Assembly (NCBI RefSeq): GCF_041260155.1
Contig: NC_091928.1
Span: forward strand, 34,475,388 to 34,539,387
DNA from: Ptychodera flava
Taxonomy: Eukaryota; Hemichordata; Enteropneusta; Ptychoderidae
Direction: 5' to 3'
DNA length: 64,000 nucleotides
Shown here: positions 45,373 to 57,811 of the stretch, piece after piece
Numbering within the stretch: the stretch's first letter is position 1
Layout of the letters: each line of letters opens with the position of its first letter
Position numbers and translations under genes: made by a program
Notes under the pieces: generated by a model
Databases searched by the model: none
Seen by the model: only the letters and a program-made list of their open reading frames with translations
What the model was told of the DNA's origin: nothing

Positions 45373-48300
45373 ATGACTATGACTTTTCTTCAGTGTGTCC
45401 TTATCATTTGGGTCATCTACACCGCTGTCGTGATACCAGTCCAATCCAATAATAGGAATTTCACTTCTTTTGGTAAGTTTTATCTTATTGTGATGCATGT
45501 CATGAGAAAACGATTTTCACAGAACTAAGCCGTAAAAAACTTTATCTACTTAACAACCCCCACAAGATATAAGCACCCCCACCCCAAATATTGTGTTTGA
45601 GCGTTCGAATATCTAGACACGCATTGTACCTTAAACCGCACTAAAAAGGTATAATTTTCTTTGGATACATGTTTTCAGACACACATTTAAAAAAAAAAAT
45701 ACCCTGCTTGTCTCCTGCTAATATGGGCTTCCTTGCACTTTTATATCCTTCCCAATAATATCAAACACTGCCGGTCTTCGGGTGAAAAGCTCATTTGAAA
45801 TAAAAGAAAACTGCCGAGATTACGATCTACGCCATTTCGCAGATCACGTTATTCTAACGTCACGACAAACAAACGCATTGGTTTTTTCTCAACTTCAGTA
45901 CAGAGCAAACGTTCTATTGTTGTCTTCGTCACTTTTGCCTTTTGGCTATTTTCCTAGTAGCATCTTATCAAATAGATCTTACGTTAGTATCTGGAGCATC
46001 ATCTTGGCTAGTATTTTCCCGCCCCGACGGAATAGAAGTCTGGCAATAGAGAACTTCAGTCGCACAGGCAAAGACCAGTGGCACGAAACAGTACGATTAA
46101 CCCTTTGAGTGCTGTAATTTTTCCCACCAAAATTTTAGTGCAACATTTTACCAATTTTTATGAATTTTTCTATATTTGTTTTGATAATTTTAAAGAAAAT
46201 GGATATAACATTTAATTGGCTACAGTTTTTTATCAAAATATTGACAAAACTCTGAAAAAATTTTGACTGCAGTATACTTTTTAACGGCAACAAAAATTGA
46301 CTTTGGCGCACAAGGGGTTAAATTACCCGTACAAGGATCTGTGAATTTCGACATATAACTACATATTTGAGTCATCGTTAATTCTCTTCTGTTTGTAGGA
46401 CTGCATTCAAGTGACGGTGCACTGGACAGACTTCAGAATGGTAGCTCCACGGACACTCCGATTCCTTCAAAAGGTAAATTGCAAAAAAAGTAATTCGAAT
46501 CTGACTGTAGAGTTAGTTGTTTGGAAGATCCTGACACATGTGGCGTGAAGAGTTCTAGGATTAGTCTGTTGCAAGCTAAGTTCACAAAACTCTGGGCGAA
46601 TTCATTAACGTCAATGAGAAGAGAAAATGCATGATCTCAGAGTGGCTCAAATTTAGAAATTGGTTACAAAAAAGACAACAGGACTTTCGTACACACATTA
46701 TTCTATCGTTAATTTGTACACTGATGATGAAACGAGCTCGAGATAGAGCCACGTAGACTGGTAACTCGTAAAAATGTGTAGTAACTCTCTCCCTCTCCTT
46801 CCCAACCCAGCCACTTTTCCCGTTTTATTCCCAGTCTCGCAGCTGACTTGACTTAGAAACTAACTCATATACTAATGAACTAAGTATACCAGAAATTGAC
46901 CGACTGATAGTGAATGGCTGGCAAACAAATGAAACTCAAATACAAAAATTCCCTAAGAGCTGATTATCTACACGGTAGGAGTTCGAAATTCTTATGATAT
47001 CCAACATATAGACAACACAGAGAAAATCTTTCTAAGCTCAGACACTGACTTCCCCGACTATATAGCTGGGTATCATTTAGGCTGGTTCTTTAGACTTGGT
47101 TCAAGTCTGTGATTTTTGAACGTGTGAGTGGGGTGAACGCGATGATTTGTGTTCTATTTTCATGTGAAACGTGTGAGTGGAGTGAACGCCATAGGGTGAA
47201 CGCGATACAGCGCAGTTTCACCCGAAGTCTCAAATCCGGTAGAAACTAACTCACTACTGCGCAGACTCAAAGGTAAGGCGTTCGATCGCTACGGAAAACC
47301 TGACCTGGGCTGCCAACTTTTCAAAAAAGGTTTTGATGAAAAGAAGAGACACAAGAGAAGCTGTTGCAAATTATTTTTGGTTTTGAAAATCCATCGACTT
47401 TAGCCAAGCCTATTATTTTATAATAGTTTGAGACTACATTATGACCTTTATCTGTCTATGCAAAGTCCAAGTCCAAAATATCACTCATTACACAAAACAC
47501 CATATAAGCCTGTTCCCAACTTATCCAGAAAATTGGAGATTTATCTTTTAACCGTAGGTAATCATTAGCAAGACAAACTTGACTAGGCAGCCATGTGTTA
47601 AATCCCCAATTATATTTGTTTACTTCACACGGATGGAAAAAAATGTTTAGATTAAAAATCTAAACACGTCAAGAAATAATACAAGTGAAGGACTTTGGTC
47701 CCAATTAAAAGCCTACATCCGATCCTCCAGAAAATTCCCTCACAGTGAAATTTTCTTCAGAGTGCAACCAAATCAGCGAGACCGTACTACGGCTGTGGTC
47801 TTCTCGTTTCCCTTTACTTTTGAATATAACTGTCATTTTTGCACTATTCTAATCAGCACAAACGTCATATTAATACCGAATGTTTACACAGGAGAGGACA
47901 AGGATGGCCCAAGCGATGGACATATTGGTGACGACGCTGCAATTCTCAAAGGCTCCGGGAGATCTGAAGGGTACACCACCGATTTCATTCGAGTGTCGGT
48001 GAAGATCTTCATCATCATGTTGATTCTCGCCACTGCCGTGTTCTCCATCCAGTACTACGTTGAAAAGAGGCGACGGGCATCAAATGTATTTCTCAGTTCA
48101 AGTATGGAAGGTGTGTCTTGTATACTGACCTTCATTTAGAATGTGTTGTTGCAGCAACCCCAGTAGCGCAAGCGACAATGGGATATACGTACTTATAGCG
48201 TAGCTGTAAAATTTGATGGTATTGTCACTAGTTTCTCTTGCCAAGTTCTTGTTCTACCACTCCATAAAACACCTACTATTTAGTTTGTTAACACAGCCTG

Positions 48301-50095
48301 TATATGTGTAAAATACACTGTTATAGTGTAAGTTCATTTGAAGTCTAGCCAGGGAGAGAGTTCAATTGCCAACAATAAGAATGCAGTCTAGATATGTACA
48401 GGCTGAGTTGACAAGCTGAATACTATGCATCACAACACGGGGTGGGGAGTAGAACAAGAGACTGTAGTTTACAATAAGAACAAAACTAGGTGAAAAAATC
48501 ACAACAAGCTATAGCTGCTGGGCTCGTAAATACAGTTAAAGTTGTTACAAATATATTGCTGACTAGTGCCTAAAAAGACAACAATGAAGAGCATTAGATC
48601 GGAATGATAAGGCTCGGGTTTTGTGAATTCATAAACGGGATTTCGCATGATAAGCTCTACCTAATGTCTGCAATTATACACATTTGTACAACTGTTACTC
48701 TTGCGTCCTTTAATATGGTCACCGAAAAAAACACGAGTCCAGAGCATTGACAACTTGGACTGACAAATGACTGCAAATTTAGTCACGGGAAATTCTGACT
48801 AAAGTTTGAACCGGTCACAGATAAAATTTTTGCGTTTGGTCGTCCTTGTTAGAAAGACATGAGTTGATACAAAAAATACATATAATTACAGCTACATTAT
48901 CAGTTAAACGCAATTACTACACGTGCGCGAGCTGCCACCTTTTGAACTGTGACAACGCCTCTATTTAGTCCTACCTGTTTTCGTCGCGGTGGCTCTCAGC
49001 CCCGCTTCTAGTTGCAGTGGCTCGTAACTCCAGTAATTGCCCTATTACAGATGATCTAGCAAAACATTCGATTAGGCCGTCACGCGATAATTTGGATACA
49101 AAGCGCAATCCTAGTTTCTTCCTAATTTGGTTGATAAGGGTTGTCACGTGACAGACTGATCATGTGATCGGTCGGTCCTATTTGTGAATCGTGTGACCGC
49201 TTGGTTGTTTACCATGGAGTCAACGCTTCATCAGCTAGGCCTACGTTTTCTAATACTGTTTGTAAAACACAACGTTCTGGTCAACTCCTAAAATAAGGTC
49301 GGAGTTACCAGTTGCATTCAAGTGTCAACACGGCCAAGCGTATATGGCGCAATGTCAAAGTTGACGACTGAATTTTCAGTCTAGTCTTAAATTCATTTGA
49401 TTGAGTCGGATCTCGTACAATACGGTCACGCCACATGTGAGTGGCGTGATTGTGGGTACACAGCGCATTACGTGTACAGGTACAGGGCTGTTTATTTCTA
49501 CTAAGTTATGTGTACAAGATATTTTAATAAGGAGAAGGAAGAGGAATATACCTGTTTCCTGCAGAAAATAAACTTCCAAAATATGATCAAAATCTACAGC
49601 TATATTGCTCCTTAATATATTTGTACTTCGATGTTGAACACTCCTTATTTATTTATTTATTTATTCCATATTTCTTTATTTAGCTATGATTTATTATTTA
49701 TATCTATACATTTATTTATTTGTTTATTTATTAATTTATTTACAGCAGCATGTGCGGAACCGCCTTCCGAACAACAATTACTTGACAGAGGTACAACAAT
49801 TCATATGTATATTCTTCCCAATGGCCGCCGCATCACCAGAACTTATCGAGAAATCGATGCGCCGTCCGACGATGATCGGTCCTCTAGTGCGCCCTCTTGT
49901 GACGAGAGAGTTGACAGCGACGGCCACGAGCACATCGGCCTTGTCCGACCGCCCTCATACAAACCCCCGCGGAAATATGAAGATGTACCCCCTCCGTCGT
50001 ACGACAGTCTTGACTGCGCGTCAGAGGGCGACAACACGGACAATGGTGAGGAAAGAGAACCAGAATTGCCTCCGGCCTATGGTGACGTCAGTTAA
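45373..50095 (+). CDS. Type I membrane protein with PPxY tail, paralog 1
   Basis: Four coding exons: 45373-45472, 46399-46473, 47892-48110, 49746-50095; all three introns are phase 1 with consensus sites (GTAAGT, GTAAAT, GTGTGT donors). 247 residues. Residues 1-25 form a signal peptide (MTMTFLQCVLIIWVIYTAVV). Residues 26-92 are a cysteine-free acidic ectodomain with N-glycosylation sites NFT (29) and NGS (47). About 93-115 is the membrane segment, followed by EKRRRAS. The tail is Ser/Asp/Pro-rich with RPPSYKP, PPPSYDS and LPPAYGD, three PPxY motifs. Such motifs bind WW domains, notably of NEDD4-family ubiquitin ligases. A role as ligase adaptor or endocytosed receptor is inferred. Shisa, WBP1/VOPP1 and Commissureless share the layout, but the ectodomain matches none that I recognise. 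Upstream out-of-frame ATGs (45278, 45338) precede the chosen start, which has A at -3. The paralog is at 57037. Confidence 0.8.
46097..46321 (+). mobile_element. TTAA-flanked MITE, TTAACCC family, copy 1
   Basis: 225 bp in intron 2 of the PY gene. The ends TTAACCCTTTGAGTGCTG and, reversed, TTAACCCCTTGTGCGCC form terminal inverted repeats running into TTAA. The reverse complement of 60211-60436 matches it over its whole length. Confidence 0.8.
48288..48414. mobile_element. Small inverted-repeat element, CAGCCTGTATATGT ends
   Basis: TTAACACAGCCTGTATATGT on the left is mirrored by ATATGTACAGGCTGAGTTGAC on the right. A related piece with the left end only is at 38165-38300. It lies in intron 3 of the PY gene. 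Confidence 0.5.
49645..49745 (+). repeat. (TTTA)n-rich tract abutting an exon acceptor
   Basis: Imperfect TTTA/TTTG repeats run directly into TTTACAG^CAGCATG of the last exon of the PY gene, so the microsatellite supplies the polypyrimidine-like tract. Confidence 0.85.
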
Positions 50096-50990
50096 AGTGA
50101 CGTGTAGAAACCTTATGATTGTAATCTTATCTTGGTCGTAAGCGAAGCTGTAAGCATGGAGGCAGAGCTGTGAAAGAGTTTAAGTTGACGACATTACACA
50201 ACCATTCATTCGTCGGCTGAAATACTCGCTTTTTAGCGAATTTAAGAGAATTATTTATTTTTGAACGTACCTTCAACTGGTCTCAACCAAGTGCAATAAG
50301 GATGGCGCTGAACGGCCGCCCTTCGAAGATCATTCTGAGCAGACGACACAAAACATGCTGCTGGCAGCTTCCTGGACCCGGTCCATACGTTTACGCACGA
50401 TAACATTTACACCGTGGAGAGTAATGAGAAGCGACGTTACAGAATGAAACATGTCCGGCACAACATGTCAGACGCAGTCATTGTTAAACTATTCATTTGC
50501 GCCTGGTTCGAACTGAAATGTTGGCTGTCTATTTTCTTAGTAACTTTTGGCTGTCTCGTTTGGTTGGTTTCATTCGAAACCCATTTCTGCATGTTGTCTA
50601 TCGTTTTCTAATATTACACTTTATCTATAGCTTTCCTTTGTTTTTGATGGTCATGTGTCCGTTGATAGCAGGCAATATCTACCGATCTGACTATGAAGTA
50701 TTGATTTCGATAATTTTCGTACCGCTACAAGGTCGGTTATGCTGGAAGTAGTCTACATAAACTTGCAGACTGCTGTAGGATCGGAAAACCACTCATGTTT
50801 TAACGTTATAGTTACCAACAAACTGCATGTGAATTCCTGATACACTTTCTTCTTCAATCAGCTGAATGGTAAAAGTGTCGGCACACGTACGAGTGATGGT
50901 TGAAGTCCTTGCTCTTTTACAATTCAACATGATTATTTTACAGTGGTACTAGTATCAATACCTGATGTGTAAATTGTACTTGAACGTGAA

Positions 50991-50996
50991 AATAAA
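50991..50996 (+). terminator. Poly(A) signal of PY gene 1
   Basis: AATAAA about 900 bp after the stop codon, followed by a GT-rich stretch (GTGTTTACC) within 30 bp. The 3' UTR would span 50096 to about 51015. Confidence 0.5.
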
Positions 50997-51019
50997 ATTG
51001 TGCATTTCTTTGGAACAAG

Positions 51020-52570
51020 TGTTTACCGCTCTCATTTACCATTAGCAGTTCAAAAATGGCAAATACTGGCTACTACAGGAGAACAAAACTGTTTGTAAAC
51101 AATTTGTAAATTTTTCAATACAGTTTAGCTTTCTCTATGAGATAATTTCAAGACATTTGATGAATTTCCGTAGACGGCAGAAGTATGTGTTCTCTCAAAT
51201 TTTGCATTATAAGAGCCCATAAATAAAGATATTTCAGATTTTCAAAAGCGGTCATTGCATAATCAATCATGAATTCAAAGTATGACAAAGCCCTTGTCAG
51301 GAGCATTTGAATTATAATATTACGATTCATGGCATTGCTAAAATAACAGGCACAGTTGCCATTCAGAACCGGACCATTAAAAAAATACACGTTGCTTTAC
51401 AAAAGTGTGTACACAACACGATCTGAGGGAATTCTAGAACATCACAAACTACTTTGGTATACTTTGTTCTCTGGGTGTAAATTAGATGTGTACAAATTTT
51501 GTTTCAAAAGCATTAATCATCACTTCAAGAACGTTACAGTTAGCTTTGAACAGGTGATGGGTTGATACTGAACACTTTGGTTGCATTACAAAAAAACGTC
51601 TTCGAAGGAGAAATAAAGAATAAAGAGCTATTCTCCGATAACGTAACCGGATTTAAGATCAAATCTGACTGTTAAATCACACCTATCTTAACTTTCCAAA
51701 AACAAACAAAAAACAAACAAACAAACAAACAACAAACAAACAAAATGAAGCTGATAAATTTTGTCGTTTGCTCTTTGCTCTGTGATCAAAATAACTCGAA
51801 ACATATGAACAGTTCCTTCTACCTTCCTAATCCTTGTAACTCACAGTTTTCTGAGATTTCGTAGGTACTGGGTATTTAACAGGTCGGGTTTCGGTGCATA
51901 CAGATATATGGCGATCCGCCAAGTTGTATTGTAATGGCCGTAATTTCGTTGGAGTTTTACATAACCTTGTTAATTTGTAGACGCTGTTACGGCTCCCGAA
52001 ATTCAACAATGAATACAACAGCTCTAGTTGTACAGTCACGTTATACATATTTTATGAATAGTAATGAATACTCAGGCGAATAGACATCAAATGATCATGT
52101 ACCGACAGGTCTGATGCCCACCTATGAATGCACAGCTCTGAAAATGTCTTCATGGTTGGTCCCTTACAAAGGTTACTAAAACAATCTGTAACGGAGACTG
52201 ATAAGGATCCGTTGGAGGCACATTCTGTAACTGCTGCATCGCTAGGTATATATCTATAATTCTGTGTGCGAGTGCTCTCTGACCCTTGACCTCGTTTTAT
52301 TAAAAGGACACTACCTTCTCCTAATTATTAATATTGTCGTATGTTTACTTTTTATTGTAGCACGCATTCTATTTTCTGACATGATCGTGCGTAACAACCA
52401 ATATCAGCGGTGCAATTCTTATCTTTCTCGGGTAGGAAGTGCACCGACCTCAGGAATAGACAGAGTTTGATCATGCACCTGCTTTGGATCGGAACCGTTG
52501 CGTTTTGCATATAAAACGCCTCGGAGACATATATTTGGATTCTCAACTTGTTACTAACCTACCACTGCTG
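51020..52570. other. Intergenic, no gene seen
   Basis: AT-rich, with a (CAAA)n-like run at 51696-51744. No exon is supported. Confidence 0.45.
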
Positions 52571-52574
52571 GGTG

Positions 52575-52847
52575 TTTCTCATTTTCAAGCTCTTGGACTG
52601 AGAAAAAAATTCACCGTCGTATACTATAGTTATTCGAAAATCGAATATGTTATTTTTCCTACGGAGTTAACACATGGATGGCGGCCATATCGGTAAATAT
52701 TTGGTTAATTTGTTTCTCGAGTACGCTATGCACGGTGGCCAGAGATGTTAATCTTGATTTGGTAAGAGAATGGTTAAAGTATCGGTCCGGGAGTAAAGTT
52801 TGAGTGAAATTTTAAGGATTTTATTTTCCAGGCGCATACCACCTTAA
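52575..52847 (-). mobile_element. TTAA-flanked MITE, GGCCGCCAT family, copy 4
   Basis: On the minus strand it starts TTAAGGTGGTATGCGCC and contains TCACTCAAACTTTACTCC, CACCGTGCATAG, GATATGGCCGCCAT and TGTGTTAACTCCGTAGG in family order. The far end near 52575 is not clear. Confidence 0.65.
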
Positions 52848-52859
52848 TATAAGGTTTTA

Positions 52860-55025
52860 ATCGACAGGCAGATGAAAACGGGCCAAGGAAAACTTTTATT
52901 ACGAAAAGAGTGTTTCTCGGCTGGCAGGTGACTAATTACAGGCGAATAGCAAATATTCCTTATGAACAGGCTTGGAAATTTCATTCCTTTGCTCAGTTGA
53001 CATCCAGGAAAAGGTCCCGTGGGCTGACTCCTCGGTCTCGGATTTGGTTGTTCACCGAACTTTGCCGAGGGTGTTCCCATGATGCTTTCTAGTAAGAATG
53101 CGCCCCGGGGACAGTTTCTTCAGACATTTAAGTTTGTTCAATACTTTCCTGATATGCTGCTTGGTTCGACTTATTTTAAAGATTGAAGAGCGACTGAAAT
53201 TGTCACCATCTTTTAGGTAAAGTCGAAACTGAGATATTTTCTTTAAATCCATTAAACCAGGGTACAGTATGTCTGCCATTTGAATTTCAAAATTATGCAC
53301 TTTTTAGCTCACATGTTTCTATTATCTTATGCTTTACCCTGTAAGGCCTGATCTTGTATTCTTCATCATGAAAGAGAATAATTAAATAATTAATAAAAGA
53401 TCGATGAAGACAATTTGAGCAAAAGTCAAATATTCTGTTTAGAGGCGCGTAAAACTCATTACGAACGCGGTCTCGGGACAAAGAAGAGGATACGCGCCAT
53501 TGAGCGCGCGGGACTGGGTGCTCTAGCTAGGCCATCACCGTGCAATCATGATAAATATAAAATTTTACAACCAGTCACGATAAGGTGTACGGTGATTGTA
53601 CCCTTACTAATGAGGTCATAGGATATATGAAACGGAAATTATCATTATTTGTGTATAGAAGTTGTAATTTGCCGGCGGGTGTTTTGTCAAATGTGTAACT
53701 TTACGATTCTCAGTTCAGAGTGACCCAATTTTGCCGACTCTTGATTTTCGTTCCCTGAATATCACGTCTATACCAGCAAAACACCCTGAAATGGGACCCC
53801 TTTTTGTTTAGTTTTATCGTAAGGCTTCTAAAAACAGAATTTACCGTCCGTCAGAATGAGATAGCTGTACGGGGCAGGATGTATGATGATTGGTACAACA
53901 AATATCATTTGCGCTGTGTGCAAATACAGAGCGAAGGACAAATTATGGATATGCTAATTTGAAAATGTTCTCGAATCGCAAAATTTGTCGATTCTTAAAT
54001 CTGCTGGTCCACAGCTGGCCACAGCGTCATTGGATGAGCACGTCTAACAGCGCCATTCAAAGCATACCACCAAAGTAATGTTATAATATTGCTACACTTT
54101 GCCATTATACAGGAAGATTTTTGAATTCATATCGTCCGGATAGTTTATGATTTCAACAAACACGCCAGTTAAGTAATGTTAAGTGTAAAATATTGTTACC
54201 TTGCTACCTATTTAGCGACCAATCGGTGGTTAGATCTAAACAGACTTCGATCAATATTGATTATGCGCTGACGTCATTCCGAGACAGACGAAAGCAGTGT
54301 GTGATCAAGTCACAAATTCCCGTACACCCCTTTTTGTCTGATCATGATGCCGTATAAGGAGTGGTATCGTTGATAACTCTCTTCTCCCAATGAAGATCGT
54401 CGAGAAAGTGAAGCAGGTAGGTGTTTTGGTGTATCCCGTATTTCACATTGTTTCATGGGTAGAAGGTTTGACTGAGCGTCTTTTTATTTTGTCATTAAGA
54501 TTTCTTTAAATTTGTTGTTAAGACTTCCTCCATACTGTACTCATATGCATGCCCAAAGAACGTAAATTCACAGGCAGCGTGGATCGTAGTCTCGTTGAAA
54601 AAACGACTTCTCATGAGGGGTCCAATATGGCTGTATTGAAAACGCCATTAGTAAAATGTGTAAATTTCAAGGGAACAGAATGGCTGTACTCTCCATACTG
54701 AGTCTCAACGTAGGCGAGATAATGTTTCTAGCAAATCGTGCAAAATCAAAAGAGAAAATTAGACATTTCACAAAATTTTATATTTTCTCCATAGGCTCGA
54801 GAGAACCGAAAGACTTCGGACAATTCAGCCTTTTTTCATGAAGCAATGCCGAAGAAAATGCATGTTTTTAGTTATGTTGGTTATTTTTGCTTTGGCCAGG
54901 CTCGTTTATTTCTGACGCTTATCACTGCGTTCAGTCTGATAACGAATATGACCGTGCGAAACTATTACGTCACTACAATGTATACACCAATGCGCACGGA
55001 TCCTCTATGGCGGTAATACGTGCGT
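52860..55025. other. Intergenic, no gene supported
   Basis: A possible short first exon near 54390-54419 (ATGAAGATCGTCGAGAAAG ... GCAG^GTAGGT) lies upstream of the second PY gene, but its link to that gene cannot be shown. Otherwise no exon was found. Confidence 0.35.
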
Positions 55026-55032
55026 CGAGACT

Positions 55033-55372
55033 TAAACATTTAAATTTTGGCTCAAACTTGCCGCGAAGACTGGAAAATTTAAACCATACGCATTCAAAAT
55101 CAAGAATAGAAATTGAGTTAGGCTACAGTGTAATTTTTACTACTAGAAAAAAAGTCCTAAAACGTTGAATTCTATTATTTGAAATTCAAAATGGCCGCCA
55201 CCCTAGTGAACTCCTCAGTGCAATTTAATTTTTTGATTTTCAAATAAGCGCAAACCAGAATAATTTACTCCGAATTCTTCAAAATTGGTGCACACAAAAA
55301 GCATATCAACAAAGCGTTGTGAAAATCCGAGAGTTCGAATATCTACACACGGGGTGCATTCCGTAGACCTTT
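55033..55372 (+). mobile_element. TTAA-flanked MITE, GGCCGCCAT family, copy 5
   Basis: Contains TTTTGGCTCAAACTTG, CAAAATCAAGAATA, CAAAATGGCCGCCA and a terminal GGGGTGCATTCC in family order. The ends are eroded. It directly abuts the dispersed repeat at 55370-55600. Confidence 0.6.
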
Positions 55373-55600
55373 TCCCGGTTATCCCACAATGCATTGCGGT
55401 GGTTGTACCAAACACCGTATACACACTACAAACAACAAAAACATACTGATCTTGTTTTGTACATCGGATTGTTATACAGAAATGATACAAATTTGCAATG
55501 CCAAAAAAATGGCTCGTGTACTTTTTATCCGTCGGCGAAGAAAACATATGTCTGGGTGTAACCAGCCAGTGTTCTACGAGGAACATACCCTACGGTTAAA
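55370..55600 (+). repeat. Dispersed repeat, partner of 300-525
   Basis: Begins GGTTATCCCACAATGCATTG. It matches the reverse complement of 300-525 by eye over about 220 bp. Open frames over both strands here are a by-product of low stop density, not genes. Confidence 0.5.
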
Positions 55601-55619
55601 AACGTTCAAAGAGTAATGT

Positions 55620-57030
55620 ACGTTTTCAATATCCTAGCGCGCACTGCATCATGGAACCGGTAAAAGAACTATAGCTGTGGCGGCAAAGCTTCATCATATC
55701 ATTAACTACATTACCGTATTATTGTGTTATGCATTTGGACGTGAATATTAAACACTTACAAGCAAGCGTGATCGATGCACACCATATTATATTGCCGCGG
55801 TGTGTAATATCAACAGTCCATAATGAAAAAGTTGATATTTATACCTGTAAGTAATCTTGAATGACCGTGAATTGAGGTTGTTCCATCAGCTGGACACACC
55901 AAATATCCCCCATAACCATCGCTGAACAAAGAAAGGTCTTTCCCCTTTCTGATCCAGTGCTGCGGTAGAGCAGGTCGTATTTTTTAAATTCTCTTGATTT
56001 ATGCAACGTTACTGTAAACCACTATTTTTATTTCAAGCTACACTCTCTCAATTTCGTGGGGGGGGGGGGTGTATTTCGTGTAGTTTCTTTGTGCTGGAAA
56101 ATATATCATAAATCTTCCTCTTAATTCTAACGCCTATGAAGTGAAGTTCATGAGCAATCGAGAAGCTAGATGAATCAGTCAACCCCTGTAGAGTTGAACG
56201 AATTATTGGAGTGATGAAGAAACAAACAAATTATATCGAATCAAACTAATCCAATATCAAAACCATCCATCAACACTCTTACACATTTTACATGTACTTT
56301 TCAAGAAGTTGTAGTTGATCTGAAGAAATGTTTGATTTAAAATAAAGACGGAATTATATAGGCCTATTCTTTTTTTGAAGGGATGGGGTATCAACCCACA
56401 TTTACCGATAAAAACGTATAAAAAAGCTTTGGTCAGAGAGTTGAAGCGACCGTTTTTTTCTGAGAGAGAGGGGAGGGAGACGGAGAGATGCTCGTCTAGT
56501 CTGTCTTTTTGTCTATCTCTCATTTTGTCTGCCTCTCCTTTAGTTTGTTTGTTTGTTTGTCTGTCTGTCTGTCTGCTTGTCTGTCTGTTTGTGTTTACTT
56601 ATGTGTGTATGGGTTGATTGATGAATGGATGCCATTGGATGGTTGGATTATTTCTCCCATAGTCTAGGGTTATTGCTAGCGAGAGGTCATCGAGATACAG
56701 GTACTTCCGAATCGATAGTATGTATGCCCAAATTGTACTCGCTACTTCTTGTTAGCTGTTATGTGAAATGTTCAAATAAGTAATTTTAAAAACTGAAGGA
56801 GGATGAAAACAGGAGATTTGGTAAAGTGATACATACAATTTCAAAGACTATTACCTTGTCACGTGACTTCTCAGTTATTGCAGTATTAACATCTTTATGA
56901 ATATAATTTAATGTAAATGCAGTGTCATTTCGATAATATAGGACTTTGGAAAATCCATCACAACGTATTGTGAAGAAGACAGCGTTGAGACTTCTCCGAG
57001 GTTGGATGCCTTGACAAGAGTTATCAACCG
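55620..57030. other. Upstream region of the second PY gene
   Basis: No exon found. Contains a G11 run at 56059 and a (TGTC/TGTT)n stretch at 56535-56600. Confidence 0.4.
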
Positions 57031-57036
57031 TGAAAT

Positions 57037-57741
57037 ATGAAAAGTTTATGGATCGCCTTGATCAAGGCCGCTGCACTGGTGACCCTCGCAAGGTCAACGG
57101 AATGTGAAAAGCTGAACATGACCTTAAGTGATGCACGTAAGTGTGCTCATCAGGTAACGGCTGAAAAGACATGTCTGCATATTATTACCTGTGATGCAAA
57201 CACGAAATTAACTTATCTTTCTGTCATGATGACCTTTCCGTCCCTGTTGCATAGAGTGGAATACTCTACTATCTTTACCACTGATAATCACATGCGTATA
57301 TCCAATGCCTTATCATGGTTATCAAACTTTAATTCAAAAGTGGATAACTTCAGTCTCTAAAGTCGACACGATAACATATAGTGTAGAAAAATGATGCAAG
57401 CTTTCTTTACACCCACACTCTCTCAGTTTGTAATTTGTTTGAACAAGGATATTGGCATTGAGCGATGAACATATGGCGTATTCAAGAGTAAACATTGTCA
57501 TACATATGACACTATGTTGCTTTGTGAAATCCTAACAGATAATAACGGAGCACATTCTGCGAAGGACAGCCCAGCCACACTCAGCTTCGATGACTTTGCC
57601 GTGAAAATGGTATTTCTATTGACATTGCTAGCTATTTATACACTCCTGGCGGTTGTCTACAATCGAACACGGAGGAGGGCGAGTGAAATGCAAGTAAATG
57701 GTATGTAGATTTCTGATATCACCACTGTACTCTGTGTGTGT

Positions 57742-57811
<70 letters not shown>

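Noticed and set aside
55215-55616. Overlapping open frames on both strands
   Set aside because: They lie across a MITE copy and a dispersed repeat, and the related copy at 300-525 does not keep either frame.
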